DNA from: Owenia fusiformis
Taxonomy: Eukaryota; Annelida; Polychaeta; Sabellida; Oweniidae
DNA length: 60,000 nt
Direction: 5' to 3'
Assembly: GCA_903813345.2 (NCBI GenBank)
Contig: CAIIXF020000009.1
Location: 31,749,259-31,809,258 of the forward strand
How positions within the stretch are numbered: position 1 is the stretch's first letter; every line of letters starts with the position of its first letter. Shown one piece after another: positions 36,083-49,400 of the stretch. Below the pieces are notes generated by a model. It saw only the letters and a program-made list of their open reading frames with translations, did no database searches and was not told the origin of the DNA. The position numbers were made by a program, and so were the translations under genes.

Positions 36083-37056
36083 TAGTTTCACACTACAAAA
36101 CCATAAATATCATCAAAGAGGGACAGATGTGAAAAATATATGGCTCACCAAAGGTCTTACCTGAAATTCGTAAATTCAGACCTGATATTGTACAATTCTT
36201 CAAATTTTGAACTTGCTAAAATCCTTAAACCTTCTTAAAAACCATCTAAATTATTTTGTACATCTTAGTTCCATATTACAAAGCTATAAATATCATCAAA
36301 GGGGGACAGATGTAAAAAATCTAAGGCTCATCCAAGGTCTTACCTAAAATTTGTAAATTCAGACCTGATATTGTACAATTCTTTGAATTTTGAACTTGTT
36401 TATACATTAAACTTCCTTAAAACCCATTTTATTTATTTTTTACATCTTAGTTCCATACTTCAAAACCATATTTATCATCAAAGTGGGATATATCTGGAAA
36501 CCATAGGCATCAGCTATAGTCATACACAAAATCACCCCTCTCAAAAATGTCAAATTTTTCAAAAAATCAACAATTTTTTTCTCGGCTCCTACTCATTCAA
36601 TTAGTTTGAACCTTTCAGGGTTTATAGCCCTGCTACTGGGCACTTCACATGAAATTTTTCAATGTCTTCCAGTGTCTGATTGAAAAGTGAGGCTCTAAAT
36701 AGTAAGAAAATGGGTCACGAATTTGCCCCCTGGGGTACATACTTTGTACTATTTTTCAAATTCTGTAGGAGTAATTGGCATTATTTATTTTGCAAATGAT
36801 TTATATATATAATGTCTATGTATGTAACTTAAAAAGATCAAGATATCTAAAATTATTGAAGATGAAAAAATTATTTTCTGGGGGTGGGGTGTTTTTGGGG
36901 GGTGGGGGGCTAACCCCTGAAAAAAAAGAATTATGTACCACTCTGTGAAGCTATCACCTAGATAGAATTTTCATCCAAGACTTCCCTCTAACTGAAAATG
37001 CTGCCAAACCAACTATACTCCATTTATTAAGAATTTTCCTCCTCGCTCTTAGAGTA

Positions 37057-37489
37057 TTGTGTAAATGGACCATCGTACTGTTAGTGAACACTTTTGAAGT
37101 AAAAAAAACAGATTTTTGTGGTCTCAAAGGTGTTCCAATGCCATAGCTTTCATGTAGAATATTATAACAATTAACATGTTTTCAACTAGTTTTTCGAAGC
37201 ATTTTTCGCAATCTTAATATTTGTTATTTCAGGAGCATGTCATTTAAAAGGATAAATACAATCTTAGAAGGAACACAATGCTCATAAATCTGGTGTTCTT
37301 TAAATACAGCTACCATCTTCCACATGATAAGGATATATGTAAAACACAAAAAATACAAAAGGCCAATGAAGGAGATACATACAATCAGACATAAAGTTTT
37401 GTTCAATAATATGGATCTAGTTATAGTCTCCAAAACATAGTCTTCTAAGGCCAAAAAAGGATATAATACGTAATTACATCGTACAAGCA
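37057..37489 (+). promoter_or_regulatory. MAP3K1 upstream region and presumed 5' UTR
   Basis: Only 433 bp separate the foldback end from the first MAP3K1 ATG. No TATA box or other core element is convincing. If exon 1 is correctly placed, the promoter lies here or within the foldback, or an upstream non-coding exon exists. Confidence 0.35.
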
Positions 37490-40400
37490 ATGGATATGGC
37501 TGAAGTAAAACACCCGGAGGTGAAGTTACGTGTAAAGCCTCCTTCTGATGAAGATGAAGATGAGGCTGAAGATAAAAAGGAAAAGCGCAAGAGTGTTCAG
37601 AATTTGATTGAAACATTCAGTAGACATAATGGAATGGAGGAAAGTGAAGGAGCTACATCGGAACATCAAACTCTGCAAAAACAAAACAAATCAAAAAGGT
37701 AAGTCTTTGGTATAATCTAACATACACTGTTGCTCATAAATATGGAATATTAGATTTGGCAGCTCAGAATTCAAATTTTGGAGTTAGAGAACATTTATTT
37801 GGAGTCGGTTCAGACAATTATTTTCTAGGCAAATCATAACCACATATTTCATCTACAAATCAACATTTTTAGAGAAAAAATATGTACATTTAAATTTAGA
37901 AAATTACTGTTATTTAAACAGGGGTAAGCTAAGATTTTTTGCATTTTCAAAACACCCCGATCCAAATCGTCATGTAAAACAGATCAAACAAAATAAACAT
38001 CTGGTCATGAAGATTGAAGTGTCCTCTATCCAATAATAGCACTAATATGTGTTATGTCCTCTTTGTGCTGCAATCAGAGCATCAACCCTACGGGACCAGC
38101 ATTGAATGAAACATCTGACCTCTCTAAGTGAAATAAGGCCCCATTCCTCAATCTGAGCAGTGCGTAACGTGTCTAAATTTTGAGGTTGGGGTCCAAGTCA
38201 CGAATCTCATTACCAAGGTCGGCCCGCATTTGCTCTGCATTAGCCTGATTGGCTGACTTTGTGCCCATGGTAGCTGGTCCACATTGCCTGCCCTGATGTA
38301 ATCCAACATGATGCCACTAGCATATGCAACAGCATGATCATTCTGCAGATGTATGTTGCCCCAAAACACTCTGTTTACGTGTGGTACTTGATGGAGGTGC
38401 AAAAGGTCAATTTCCTCTGAAATTATGTTTGGGAATCACCAAGGGGGTGCAACTTCTGTAGTACTGCTCCATATAACCTCTGTAATACTGCTCCAAACAT
38501 AAATAGGGTCGCCTTCGTGGACTGCCACATTAGTAAGTGTCCTTATTATCTCTTTCCCCTGGTCTACGACAGAAACGAACACAATTATCAACTTTGTGGA
38601 GGATATATCTTATTTCTTCACATGCTGTCATATGACAAAAAAGATTAGGTCCAACGTTTTAGTGCTTTCCTGCCCATTGAAGGCACCTTTCTTTGGTATG
38701 ATCAGTCAGCTGTGGTTTCTGTACAGGTCTTATGGCCTTGCATCTGTTCTAAAAAAATCACTGGTTGTCTATAGCTCTGGAACACAGGTTTTGAGGTGAG
38801 ACAGTCATTCATCTCGTAGACTACTGGTTGACTTAAAGCGATTTTGATGACATAAATGCAGCAGATGGTGGTCTTTTCTTACATTATTCTCTCTAGGGCT
38901 ACTATTTCTGTGACCTGGAGTCACATTCCAGTGCCTTTGGTACCACTGCAGAATTTTAGAGACTGTTCCTGACACACCCCTAGGGTCCTGGCAATGGCAG
39001 TTTGTTTCATGCCAGAGAGCGCCATCCCTATGACCGGCCATGCTCTTTTTCGCTTATTTTATGGGGCATGCCTTCTAAAAACTGACTTACAACTCTAAAT
39101 TAAAGTTTTATAAAATGTGCACAATGGTTACAACTAAGATTTGGACACCTCTTTCAATTTACCATTATCATGAGGTCATGGGGTCACCTGAGTGAATACA
39201 AGTTTAATCAACCATAAATGTTGTAACTTTTCATACCAATCAGTTTTATATGCAAAACTGATGAGGGAATGAGAACACATTACAAATTTTCATCAAAATG
39301 TTATCATTTTGTAGAAATTCCATCAAACAGTTCGTATCTATAAAATATTCCATATTTATGAGCAACAGTGTATGCCTCAAATTTAAGAAATATTTTGATT
39401 CAGAATCACATTAGTGTCCACTGGGGGGGAGCTTGGGGGCCGCCCCCCCCCCCCTCTTGGGTAGGCCCAGAAAAATAAAAGGCCTATAAAGCCATTAAAG
39501 GCCTCAAAAAGTGGGTATGATCATTACTGGGCCTTTTAAGGCCTTATTTTTTAATTTCAGGCCAAATTTTGAAGAAAATGGGCCTCAAAATTTAAAATAG
39601 GCCCGTTTTTGGGGCCCACATTTTTTTCTGACCAGAAATTGGGCCCTCCCCCCTTGTTGGTTCCCAAATCCGCCCCTGGTGTCATTACTGTATGTTGATA
39701 GTCCATGTTTTTTAAAGCTGTGCAAATTGATGTGTTTAATGATGCTTTTGATACATTTGGAACTTCTCAGGCAGTTCTGCAATTCAAACCTGCTGTTTAG
39801 ATGACATATGTTTCTAGTATCCAGTGTATTTGAGCAGAACTTTTTGAAGTGAACATCTTAAAATTGTATCTGACGCTGTGTTATAGCAGAGCTACCATTA
39901 TGTGAACAGTTTTAGCTCCGAATATCGAGATAGGGTTTACTTTTTCGGAAATTATGATGAACCAAATCTGATGACAAAAGATGTAATAACACACACATTT
40001 GTAACAGACACCTGTAATAACTATTCTTACCAAGCTGCACCCCCCCCCCCCAACTATTCTCTGTTAACTTACTTGGGAGAGAGAGATTTCTAAGCATAGT
40101 CTCATTGCAAGATATTTGTCAGTTTTTGCAAAGTGAACCCTGAATAATCCATGCTCTCCCATGTATCACCCCTCATTGATCAGATGTCTCACCTCTTCTC
40201 GTCTTGAGCCCACCCCCTGATGTCTCATGCCTTAATTATTTTTGCCCCACCTCTTATGTCTCACCCCTTGATATCCTTAACCCCACCCCCTCTGATGTGT
40301 CACTCACTGAGTTAACCACTCTCACTCACCATGTGTGATTCATAACGCTTTACCAGGGTATTGTATACATTCATCTTTTATGAATAGGCTTTTCCTTGAT

Positions 40401-43400
40401 CACATAATAACAATACAAAATCAATACAGCATGTTCTGTGGTAGTACAGTATATACATAAAAACCTACAGATCAATACACAGCACAGTAGCTTAGTTTTA
40501 GGGCCAGCTGACATTTTACTACAAATCCGGGATGATAATACTTGTTATGTCGCAAGAATTTTTGAGATTGTTTCATTTTGAGGTTGGATTATAAAGAGCT
40601 TCGTAACATATAGATTGAATCAAAATTTTTAATTAATTACTAATTTCTGCTATCTACAGTAACAATCTTTGGATTTTTGTATGGCAAAATTATTACGCAT
40701 TAAGAAAGATATTGGAATTAGCAGCTCAAAAGGAAAAGGTAAATGTACATGCTACATAATTTAACAAAATATTAGATCTTTAGTACTTTTCCTTTTGTAG
40801 CATCTTCTACATTCAAAGACATTTTACAAATAATGATTCCAACTTTTTTTTCAGAATGATTCCAGTTAGAAGGAAGAAATCAGGACGTTTGGATGATTCT
40901 CACATCCGAGAACGTTTGAAACAAAATAAAGATGGTGGTGAAAGGAGGCGCTCGGGACCTCTGGTGAGTTTATTTTCTAATTTATATACAGTGTACATTA
41001 GATGTATTTACTATACATATACTTTTATCTTTCGACTTGAAGTTTTGAGCAACTGAAACCTTGTAAATCAAGAATTTACATCTTGGGTCACCTGAAAAAT
41101 GCTTGTATAATGTTGACCTGGTAAATGTGTATTATATCTGTATTTCAATAAATATATGATTGAATTTTTTCTTCTCCCAATAACTAAATAACAACATTTG
41201 TTGGCTTTGGTTTCATTTCTATAAAAGCCAGTAGTTGATAAAAAGGGATAAGATGTTTTGTTTATATATTTTGTATTTTAGAGGTTATTTTCTTGTCTTG
41301 ATTTGATATTGATTAATATTACAAATCATTAAACACACAAGTCAAATTGCTACCTAGCTCAGGCTGACATCATATTACCTGCCTATCAGAGTCAGATAAA
41401 GCATCTTGTTTGAAATGTACTAGATAGTTTTGTTTGTGAAAAATGATATTCCTAGATCCTCTTTCACTTTCACTAGGATTTGGCAGAAAAAATTTCAAAG
41501 ATCAGATTTTCCAGCATAATATTCATTTTTTGTTTCTATTTTTGCATTAAATATCCAATCTTGTAATTTTGGCATAGGAAATCACAATTATTGAACTTAT
41601 TTGTTTATTTGTTAATTTTTTATCCAACCAAGCAATATTGACAGCAGTCTCAAAGACAAAACTCATATGTACAGCTCATCTAAGAATTGTTTGTAGTTGG
41701 CTTAAATGGCTTTAAACATTTGAAGCAAAATGTCTGTCCACGTATATAATTGTCTCCTTTTACCAGCCATTGTACAACATCATCTGAATTCATGAAAAAT
41801 CTTGCCAGGCTGCTTTTGCATTTTTATTAATAAAGTCTGCAACTTAACGAGAGGTGATCAGGAATTTCTGGACCGTTGGCTCTATCTTTGCCATTTTCTA
41901 TCCTTTCTTGATGATTTTTTCACACAATATAACCCAAATATTTAGGATCCCACCATGAAGATTTCACCGTTCTATGTCATCATTATCCTTTTATTTTTGT
42001 TACCATGGTAACCGGTGACATGACAAGGTGGAGCTCAGAAAAAATAACAAATTTGAAAAATCAACAGTAGTTTTATATGATGTTTGGACACTGTATTCAT
42101 CGCTGAATAGACATACTGTAATAGGGTGTATCATATAATGAAGTATATTCATTAATGTTCATAGTAACTGTCATTATTCTTCCATCAATTCTAATCCTTC
42201 AAACTACATGTAGTTACTAGCATTTTGTACGCATTTGTTATGCCTTTTCACCAAGCCCTGAAAGGCGTGATACAGACTGTCTTTCTCTACAAAATGATTG
42301 TTTCCATCGGTTGTGGCCGTGTACCACACGCACCGTATCCCCCAGAATTAGCTGGGTGTGATTTCTATCTTTTCCCAACAGTGAAGAACAAATTATGATC
42401 TACTTTGAGGACATTAATGAGATCATGAAGGAATTCACACACCAATGTTACAAAGTAGGCAAAGACGGTCTGTATCAAGTCTTTCAGGACTGGGTGAAAA
42501 GGTATAGCAAATGCTATCAAAGTGCTGGTAACTTCTTTGAAGGACTAGAATTGATGGAAGAATAATAGTTACTAAGAACATTAATGACTATACTTAATGA
42601 AATAATACAACCTATACAGTATGTCACATATTCAGCAATGAATACAGTGTCTTAACATCATATAAAATTACTGTAGATTTTTCAAATGTGGTATTTTTCT
42701 GAGCTCCACCTTGTTGCGTCACCAGTTACCATGGTAACAAAAATAATAGGATAATGATGTCATAGAACAATGAAATATTCATGGTGTGATCCTATATATT
42801 TGGGTTATATTGTGTGAAAAAATCTCTAAGAAATCATGAAAAATGGGAAAAAGAGCCAACGGTCCAGAAATTCCTGATCACCCCTCGTATATGGTAACTC
42901 AGGGGTTTCATTAGCAGCAGGCAACGCGCGATTTTCATCAGTTTTCACAAAATCGCCTGTTGTTTTTAGGGACTTTTCCATGTTAAATTTATGATTTCCA
43001 CTAATTTTGCCTGTTGTTTTAATTTATTTAGCCAGTTGTGAGAAATTCTAGTGAAATCCCTGGTATCCCGTTTCATACCAAACTGGAATTGAAGTATTGA
43101 ATTAAAATAAATTACAATGAAACTTACAAAATAGTAAAATTGGTGTCCTAAATTAAATTCATAATGTCAAATCTCAAACATTAAAGCTCATATATGAACT
43201 GGCGGAAACTTCTAGATGATGTTTAAAAATATATTTGTTAAATATTTATATTTTAATTTGACACAAGTTGAAAATTTGACCTTATAAAATATCGAAATTT
43301 GACCTTTTTCAGTTTCAGAGCTAGCTCTCATATCTCAAAACTGATGCAAACGTTTAATTCATAGTCTATTGCTAATATGTATAGAGCATTTAGAGAAATG

Positions 43401-46400
43401 TATCTCCTGACTTTCAACCAAAAATACTGATTTGTAGTCTGGAACTTTGAGAACTTCAGATAACACTGTTTGTTATTTAGTTTGATGACCTTGACCTTTT
43501 AATCTTACAAAGGAGGATGGAAAGTATCGCAACAGATTTCGTACAGTCAAATGTTGGATTTTGGCTATTTTCTGAGGATTCTGAGGAAAAGCACTCATAG
43601 AGACTCATTAAATAATTTCGAAATATGACAACTATAATTTTTTGCCATTATGGGCTTGAATGCAAAATTCGACATTGCATGTATGTGCCAAATTTTAATT
43701 GAAATGGAATGGAACAAATACAAAAGGGAATATAGCACAAATTGACAAATATGCTGATCTCTCCTTGTATTACCTAGTGTCACATTGTGTAGTATTATGT
43801 TGACCGAGCTTAACTATTTAGGACATTTACCCAACCAAACCTCGGTCTGTTCATTCAAAATGAAACTAATGTTGAAATTCATGTTGTTTAAGTCTATGCT
43901 GGTAATTTACACCACGAGTTCTAGCTCCAAAATTTTGCCTCGTTTTGGCGAAATCTTTTTCTTGTTGGAAATATCACATTTTAACAATGTGAGCCGACTG
44001 AATTAAGGCCTAGGGTCATTTTATATTAGAAATTTGATTTACAAGTTATATTTATCATTTTCAGGTGGCTCGTGCAAGTGGAGGTAACAACTCAACCAGC
44101 TCTCTGATTGGTCGACTTAGCAGTCAGAAAAATGAATCAGCTTTCACTCGTCAGGTTGTCAACAGACCACTGTCTCCTGTCATCCCACCCCGCACAGTGA
44201 AATTATCACCTTCAAATTCTGTGAGTTCTAATAGATACATGTATGTAACATGCACTATGTAATGTGTATTTATTAGCTTTTCTTTGTGTGAGAATTCTTC
44301 ATCAATGTACAATGTATTGGTTTAATATGATAATTTAATATCAATGATATTAAATTATATTTTGATTTGAATTTTGAGGTTTTAATTTTGTGCAGAATCC
44401 TAAAGATGGCGTTGCTCACTTAAACATGATCCTACAGTCAATATGAGGGATTAACAAGCCATTTTATGCATATATTACTCAAATTCCAGTTTTACATTGT
44501 ACTGTTTATGTATTAAGAAAATCTTTCATTGAGTAGTTGTGTTACATGTTATCATACAGTATGTCATACAGTATGGCAGTAAAAGTAATAAATAAAATTT
44601 GTTTTAGTTCAACACTAAACCCCCATCTCCCTCAGGCAGGAGAACCCCCTCCCCCAACAGTGTCCTCGATGCCACATCCATGACCCCTGATGCCATCCAG
44701 AAACGTGTGGAGAAAGTTCGTAAAGCTCGTCTATACCTCCTACAACAGATGGGACCAAACTCCTTTTTGATTGGTGGAGATTCTCCCGATCATAAATTCA
44801 GGGTTATTATCGGAGAACAGGTGAGTAGATTATTAATCAATTTATGATATTTATTGACTTAAACACTTCATACGTGAAGTCAAAATAGAGGAATGAACCA
44901 ATGGGAGACAGTAGAGATGGTCATCGTTTGAACTAATGTATAAAGTTTAGTTGCAGTGCTATAATTTCAGTGATGACTGTTGGTCAGGTTCTTGTCAAGG
45001 CATAGTACTAAACTATACATACTATGTTTATCAAGACAGGTTTTCTCTGTTTTCTCTGCCATATACTCTGGTAACATAATTGTACCATTCTGTATTTACT
45101 GATTCCCCTTCTACTCTCTATAATTTTACTTGAAACCGTGTAATGCAAAATATGTGATTACGAATAAATTTTTATTCTACTGTCTTGTCTTAGATTGTGC
45201 CATCTTGCATGTTTTTGTCTATAAATAAACATTGGTTTTGCATTTCAGACATGTAGCTGTGGAAAGGCCCATTGTGTTCATGTGCTGTTTGTCATGTTAC
45301 GTGTCTTCCAAATAGAAGAATCAGATCCCTGTCTTTGGAGAGTGAAGCTGAAAAATTATGAGGTAAATTAATAGAATGCCATTTCTGTGTCAGTTAAGCT
45401 CTGGAATCTATTGATTTGCAGATGGATTAAAAAATTATTTCTATTGATTTCTGCATTTAGTTCAACTTGGCTTTCAATTTCCAAAAGGCATTGTCATTAT
45501 TTCTTGCTTGAAATATATTTTTCAATGTCAAAATTTCTAAAATATAAAAAACTTTATTTCTCAAGCTTTTCAGTAAAAATTATATGTCTGTGAAGTGTGT
45601 AATTTAAATTCTATTCATAGGTTGAGACATTATTCACAAACTTCCATCAAAAACGTCGCCAACAGAAAACAAAGAAACAGAAGAGGATTGCCAAAGATAA
45701 GCTGGTGCAATCTTGTGATACACCGGACTCGAGTGCTGCTGCAGACACCAGGTATTATTTAATCATTGTTAAGTGAGAATTGATATTTCCACTTCCCTAG
45801 CTGTGTTATCCAGGATTTAGCTTAGTAACTTACTATTTAACCATTGTCTCCTTTTTAACAAACAATGAATTGCGACCAAATTGTAAAGTTTATGACTGTT
45901 CCAATATGGACCACAGATTAAACGAAATATTTTGACTTCTTTTTCGTGGATGCCTTAAGCAGAAACCGGTTTATGTTTTGTAAAAACTTGCAGAATTACG
46001 ACATAGCAAATACCCAAATAGTAAATAGCACATATACCCCAAATAGCGCCAATAGCCATTGATGTTTTTGTTCGTTGATACAAATGCTCAGCATTAACAA
46101 AGTTGTGCAGTAACTGGTAAAATCAGAAAATCAGAATGACTTTATTGAGATAGTAAAGTCTTACTATGCAGTAAATGTTTCCTACTTGTAGTGTGAAAGA
46201 TGTTGAGGAGCAGTGTCCAATATGCCTCAATGATATGTTAGAAGGGGAGAGTTTGGTGAAATGTGAACATGGATGCCAGAACCAACTACATCAACATTGC
46301 ATATCTATATGTAAGTTTTAATAATACGGTATATCTATATACGAGTAAATGTGTCTTACTTAGAACTTACGTTTCGCAAGTGAACTGCACTGATGAATAC

Positions 46401-49400
46401 TATTTGCATTGATAAATGCCTCATTTCCATGGCACACTAAACGTGCATAAAATAAACAATATACGATACGTAAATTCAGGGTCTCTTGTAATGCAGTACA
46501 ATTCTCGTATTCTCCAATATTTGTCATGTCTGCATGTTTTTTTTATGTTTTGAAAATCAAAATATTGTTTTCTTGTTCATGTAGGGTTTGAGGAGTGTAG
46601 GAGACAATGGGAACAACTAATATGTCCACTCTGTAGGATGCGCTGGGACCAAGACAGGTGAGTTAACGTGATAATTAAACGATTAACATCTAAAGACAAG
46701 GGCTATGGGGTTGAACCTGCAATAATATCCATAAAATGAATTGCTTCTGTAAGTGGAACACCTTTGCAAGAGAAATGTGTCATGGTAGAAAATAACTAAT
46801 GAGAAAATTGCATGATATCTCTTACTGGTAATCTAGTCAAACGAAAAATTCAATCAATTGAATCATAAAATATAACAATGATATCAAAATCAAACAAGGT
46901 ATAACTCTCAGAAAGATTTTTAACCTGATTCTATTCTATTGTTACATGTAGCACTACACCAGTAGAAAGACAAAGGAGTCTCTCAGATCCTGTTCCCCCA
47001 ACAGAAGTCCCCCCTAACACCCAGGCCTCATCCCCCTCCCCCTCAGAGACACGTCTACCATATGCTGAACCTGTCCCCGACGAGCATCAGACCATTGCTC
47101 AAGAATGGATTCCCGTAAGTATGGATAATATGAAAACTCCCGAATAACAGTAGTAAAGTCTCAAAATATTTTTCATTCTCAGATTGTCTTAGCTTTATAT
47201 ATGTCTAGAAATTTCATTTCTGAAATGGCCAGTTTTGTTCTGTGACAACTGTTTATTTTAGTGTGCAGTAGGCATGGACATTTTTTTGAAAAATGAATGC
47301 CTTTAATTTTTTTGTAAAAAGGAATGTTTAATCATAACTAAAAAGTTTAATTCCTCCATTTCTTTATTTCTTTAAATCATTTCTTTATATTTCCCCAACT
47401 TCATTTCAGTTTCTCGGAGAAAACCTTGTATCGTGTATATTCTCCCGCAACTGGGCAATAAGAGAGACTGCGCTAGAGCATTTAATACAGGATGTGAGGC
47501 ACTTATTTATGCACCATGAGACGGGTGGTAGCTTGGAGGAAGGCAGGGTGGAGGGAACACTGAGAACCGTCTGTCAGGTCCTGGTGATGACCTGTGGAGA
47601 CCCTGTTTATAGAGTCTATGTCGCAGCACTGGTAAGTCAAAATGTCATTCAGCAAATATGCGATTTTGTGGTGTTAGTAAGCTTGGAAATATAATGACAT
47701 AAGTTCCATATCTGTTGTATTTGATTAGATATTCATTAATGACTTCTATAGTGAGGGTAACAATACTGTTGCCTAGTCACCGAAAACTGTAAACCAATCT
47801 ACTATTAATTGTGGAATAAGTAGTAGATCACATCTGCCAGAACACTTTAGGTTGTACAAATATATAGAATCATTTGTACAGCATCAAAATGTATGAATCC
47901 GGACCAATTGTTGGTAACTGAACCCTAAATTCCTTGCAGAGAACATTGCGAACACTGCTGCTGTTCACATCATGCAAGTCACAAGATGACCTGGAGCACT
48001 TAAGGGAGCTGATCACACCTGTTGTTCACACCATTCTCATTAAATGTGGAGATGGAAACAGGTAAGTGTCTTATTCATAATAGAAGGGATTTGATTCTTA
48101 GTGCTTTTGTTAAAGGAGGATGTTATCTGGGGAGAGGAGAATGTCACTGGGGTCCCTAAAATCTATTTTACTTTTATTAATAACATTTTGCAGTTTTATA
48201 CCTTATTTCCTAATCTCAAGTACAAGTAGCACATTTTCGAAAACCCTTTAAAAACTTATGTGTCAAATACATGTACTTTATGATATTGAGGCCTTATCTT
48301 TAAGGTGTGTTTGCATGTATAAATCTCATACCAGGTAGATAAGGAATAGTCTGTGCACATTTTGATTGGATCATTAAACCAACAGATTTGATCAAAATTA
48401 AAAAGATTAATTGTGCAAAAATATTTCAATAATAAGTACAATAACTGCTTGTTAAAAAATACAGTTATACATTGAAACCTGTCTGTTCCGAATGCCATTG
48501 GGGCTAGTCAAAAGTGTTTGCATTAGAAGGTGTTCATATTTCAAGGTTTCTTAATATGTGAATGAAAGGGAAAAAAATTTGGACCAAGAAAAAGTGTCCA
48601 CATTGGGAGATGTTTTTGATTACAGAGGTGTTCAGATCTGCAGATATAGTTATGTTTTACTGTAGTAGTTAATGTACAACCTATTTATCTAGACTTTGAT
48701 TTTGACTCTGAACTTGGTGTGTTCTGTGGTATGCTGTTAAATTTTTATGGATAAAGGTCTTAAAAAGCTTCAGAATGTTTATGAAAAAACAAAGCTTTTT
48801 GCAGTAAGTCATAATTCAAAATAGGCATTAATGAATCAGTTATGCATGAAATAATTAATTCAATGCACAGACTGCAATTGGAAAATATTCATTGGAATAT
48901 CTAATGTAGCATACTAGGAGTTCAAATTAATGACACAATATTGTAATTTATTTTGAAATTCAGGCGGTTTGTTTTTCACAAGCATCATGACAAATAATAG
49001 TTCTATAGCACCATTTGGGGGCTATATTGTAATCAGTTTTTTTTTATTGAATACCATCGAATTTTCTTTGTTTAATTGTTTCTTGAATTTTAGTCGATGA
49101 AGAGTAAATATGCATATGGCATTAAATTGTTGCAGTTGATTTGCTAGCTAAAACTGCTACGTCGAAAGTGTTTAAACTATGAAATGTGTTCGAAGAGAAT
49201 GTTAGACCTCAATCATGCAGAACAGGATTTGTATATAAACAATGGATTAGAATTGTAGAAAATTGCAAAGAACACATGTTTGTTGTTAACAGGCGCACAG
49301 CTCAGTTATCCATGTCAACTCTAGCAGAATTAGCTAAAGGCAACCAAGGGGAACTGGCCGTTGGTAGAGAACTTCCTACAATTGGTAAGTGCATAATTGT

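Larger units (their letters stand above)
34341..36470 (-). repeat. Inner tandem array of the foldback, right arm
   Basis: These are the same ~181-bp units in the opposite orientation (CATCCAAGGTCTTACCT, TCAGACCTGATATTGTACAA). Two neighbouring units near 34400-34780 are almost identical, a sign of recent local duplication. With the mariner insert removed this array is about 1.1 kb, shorter than the left one. Confidence 0.85.
30956..37054. mobile_element. 6.1-kb foldback element with long tandem-repeat arms
   Basis: The element starts CTCTAAGAGCGAGGAGGAAA and ends with its reverse complement; TA flanks both sides (30954-30955, 37055-37056). The outer arm parts (about 30956-31560 and 36470-37054) match as inverted copies with only scattered differences, including the mirrored C-rich/G-rich patches near 31100 and 36890. 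The inner arm parts are arrays of ~181-bp units running toward a central spacer near 34195-34340. Long inverted repeats with a unique outer domain and tandem inner domain are the known design of Foldback/TU-type elements. No transposase of its own is visible. The right arm is interrupted by a mariner. The right end lies 436 bp before the MAP3K1 start. Confidence 0.85.

Noticed and set aside
37224-37616. 130-codon minus-strand open frame over MAP3K1 exon 1
   Set aside because: It is the antisense shadow of exon 1 and its upstream DNA, with no similarity to a known protein.
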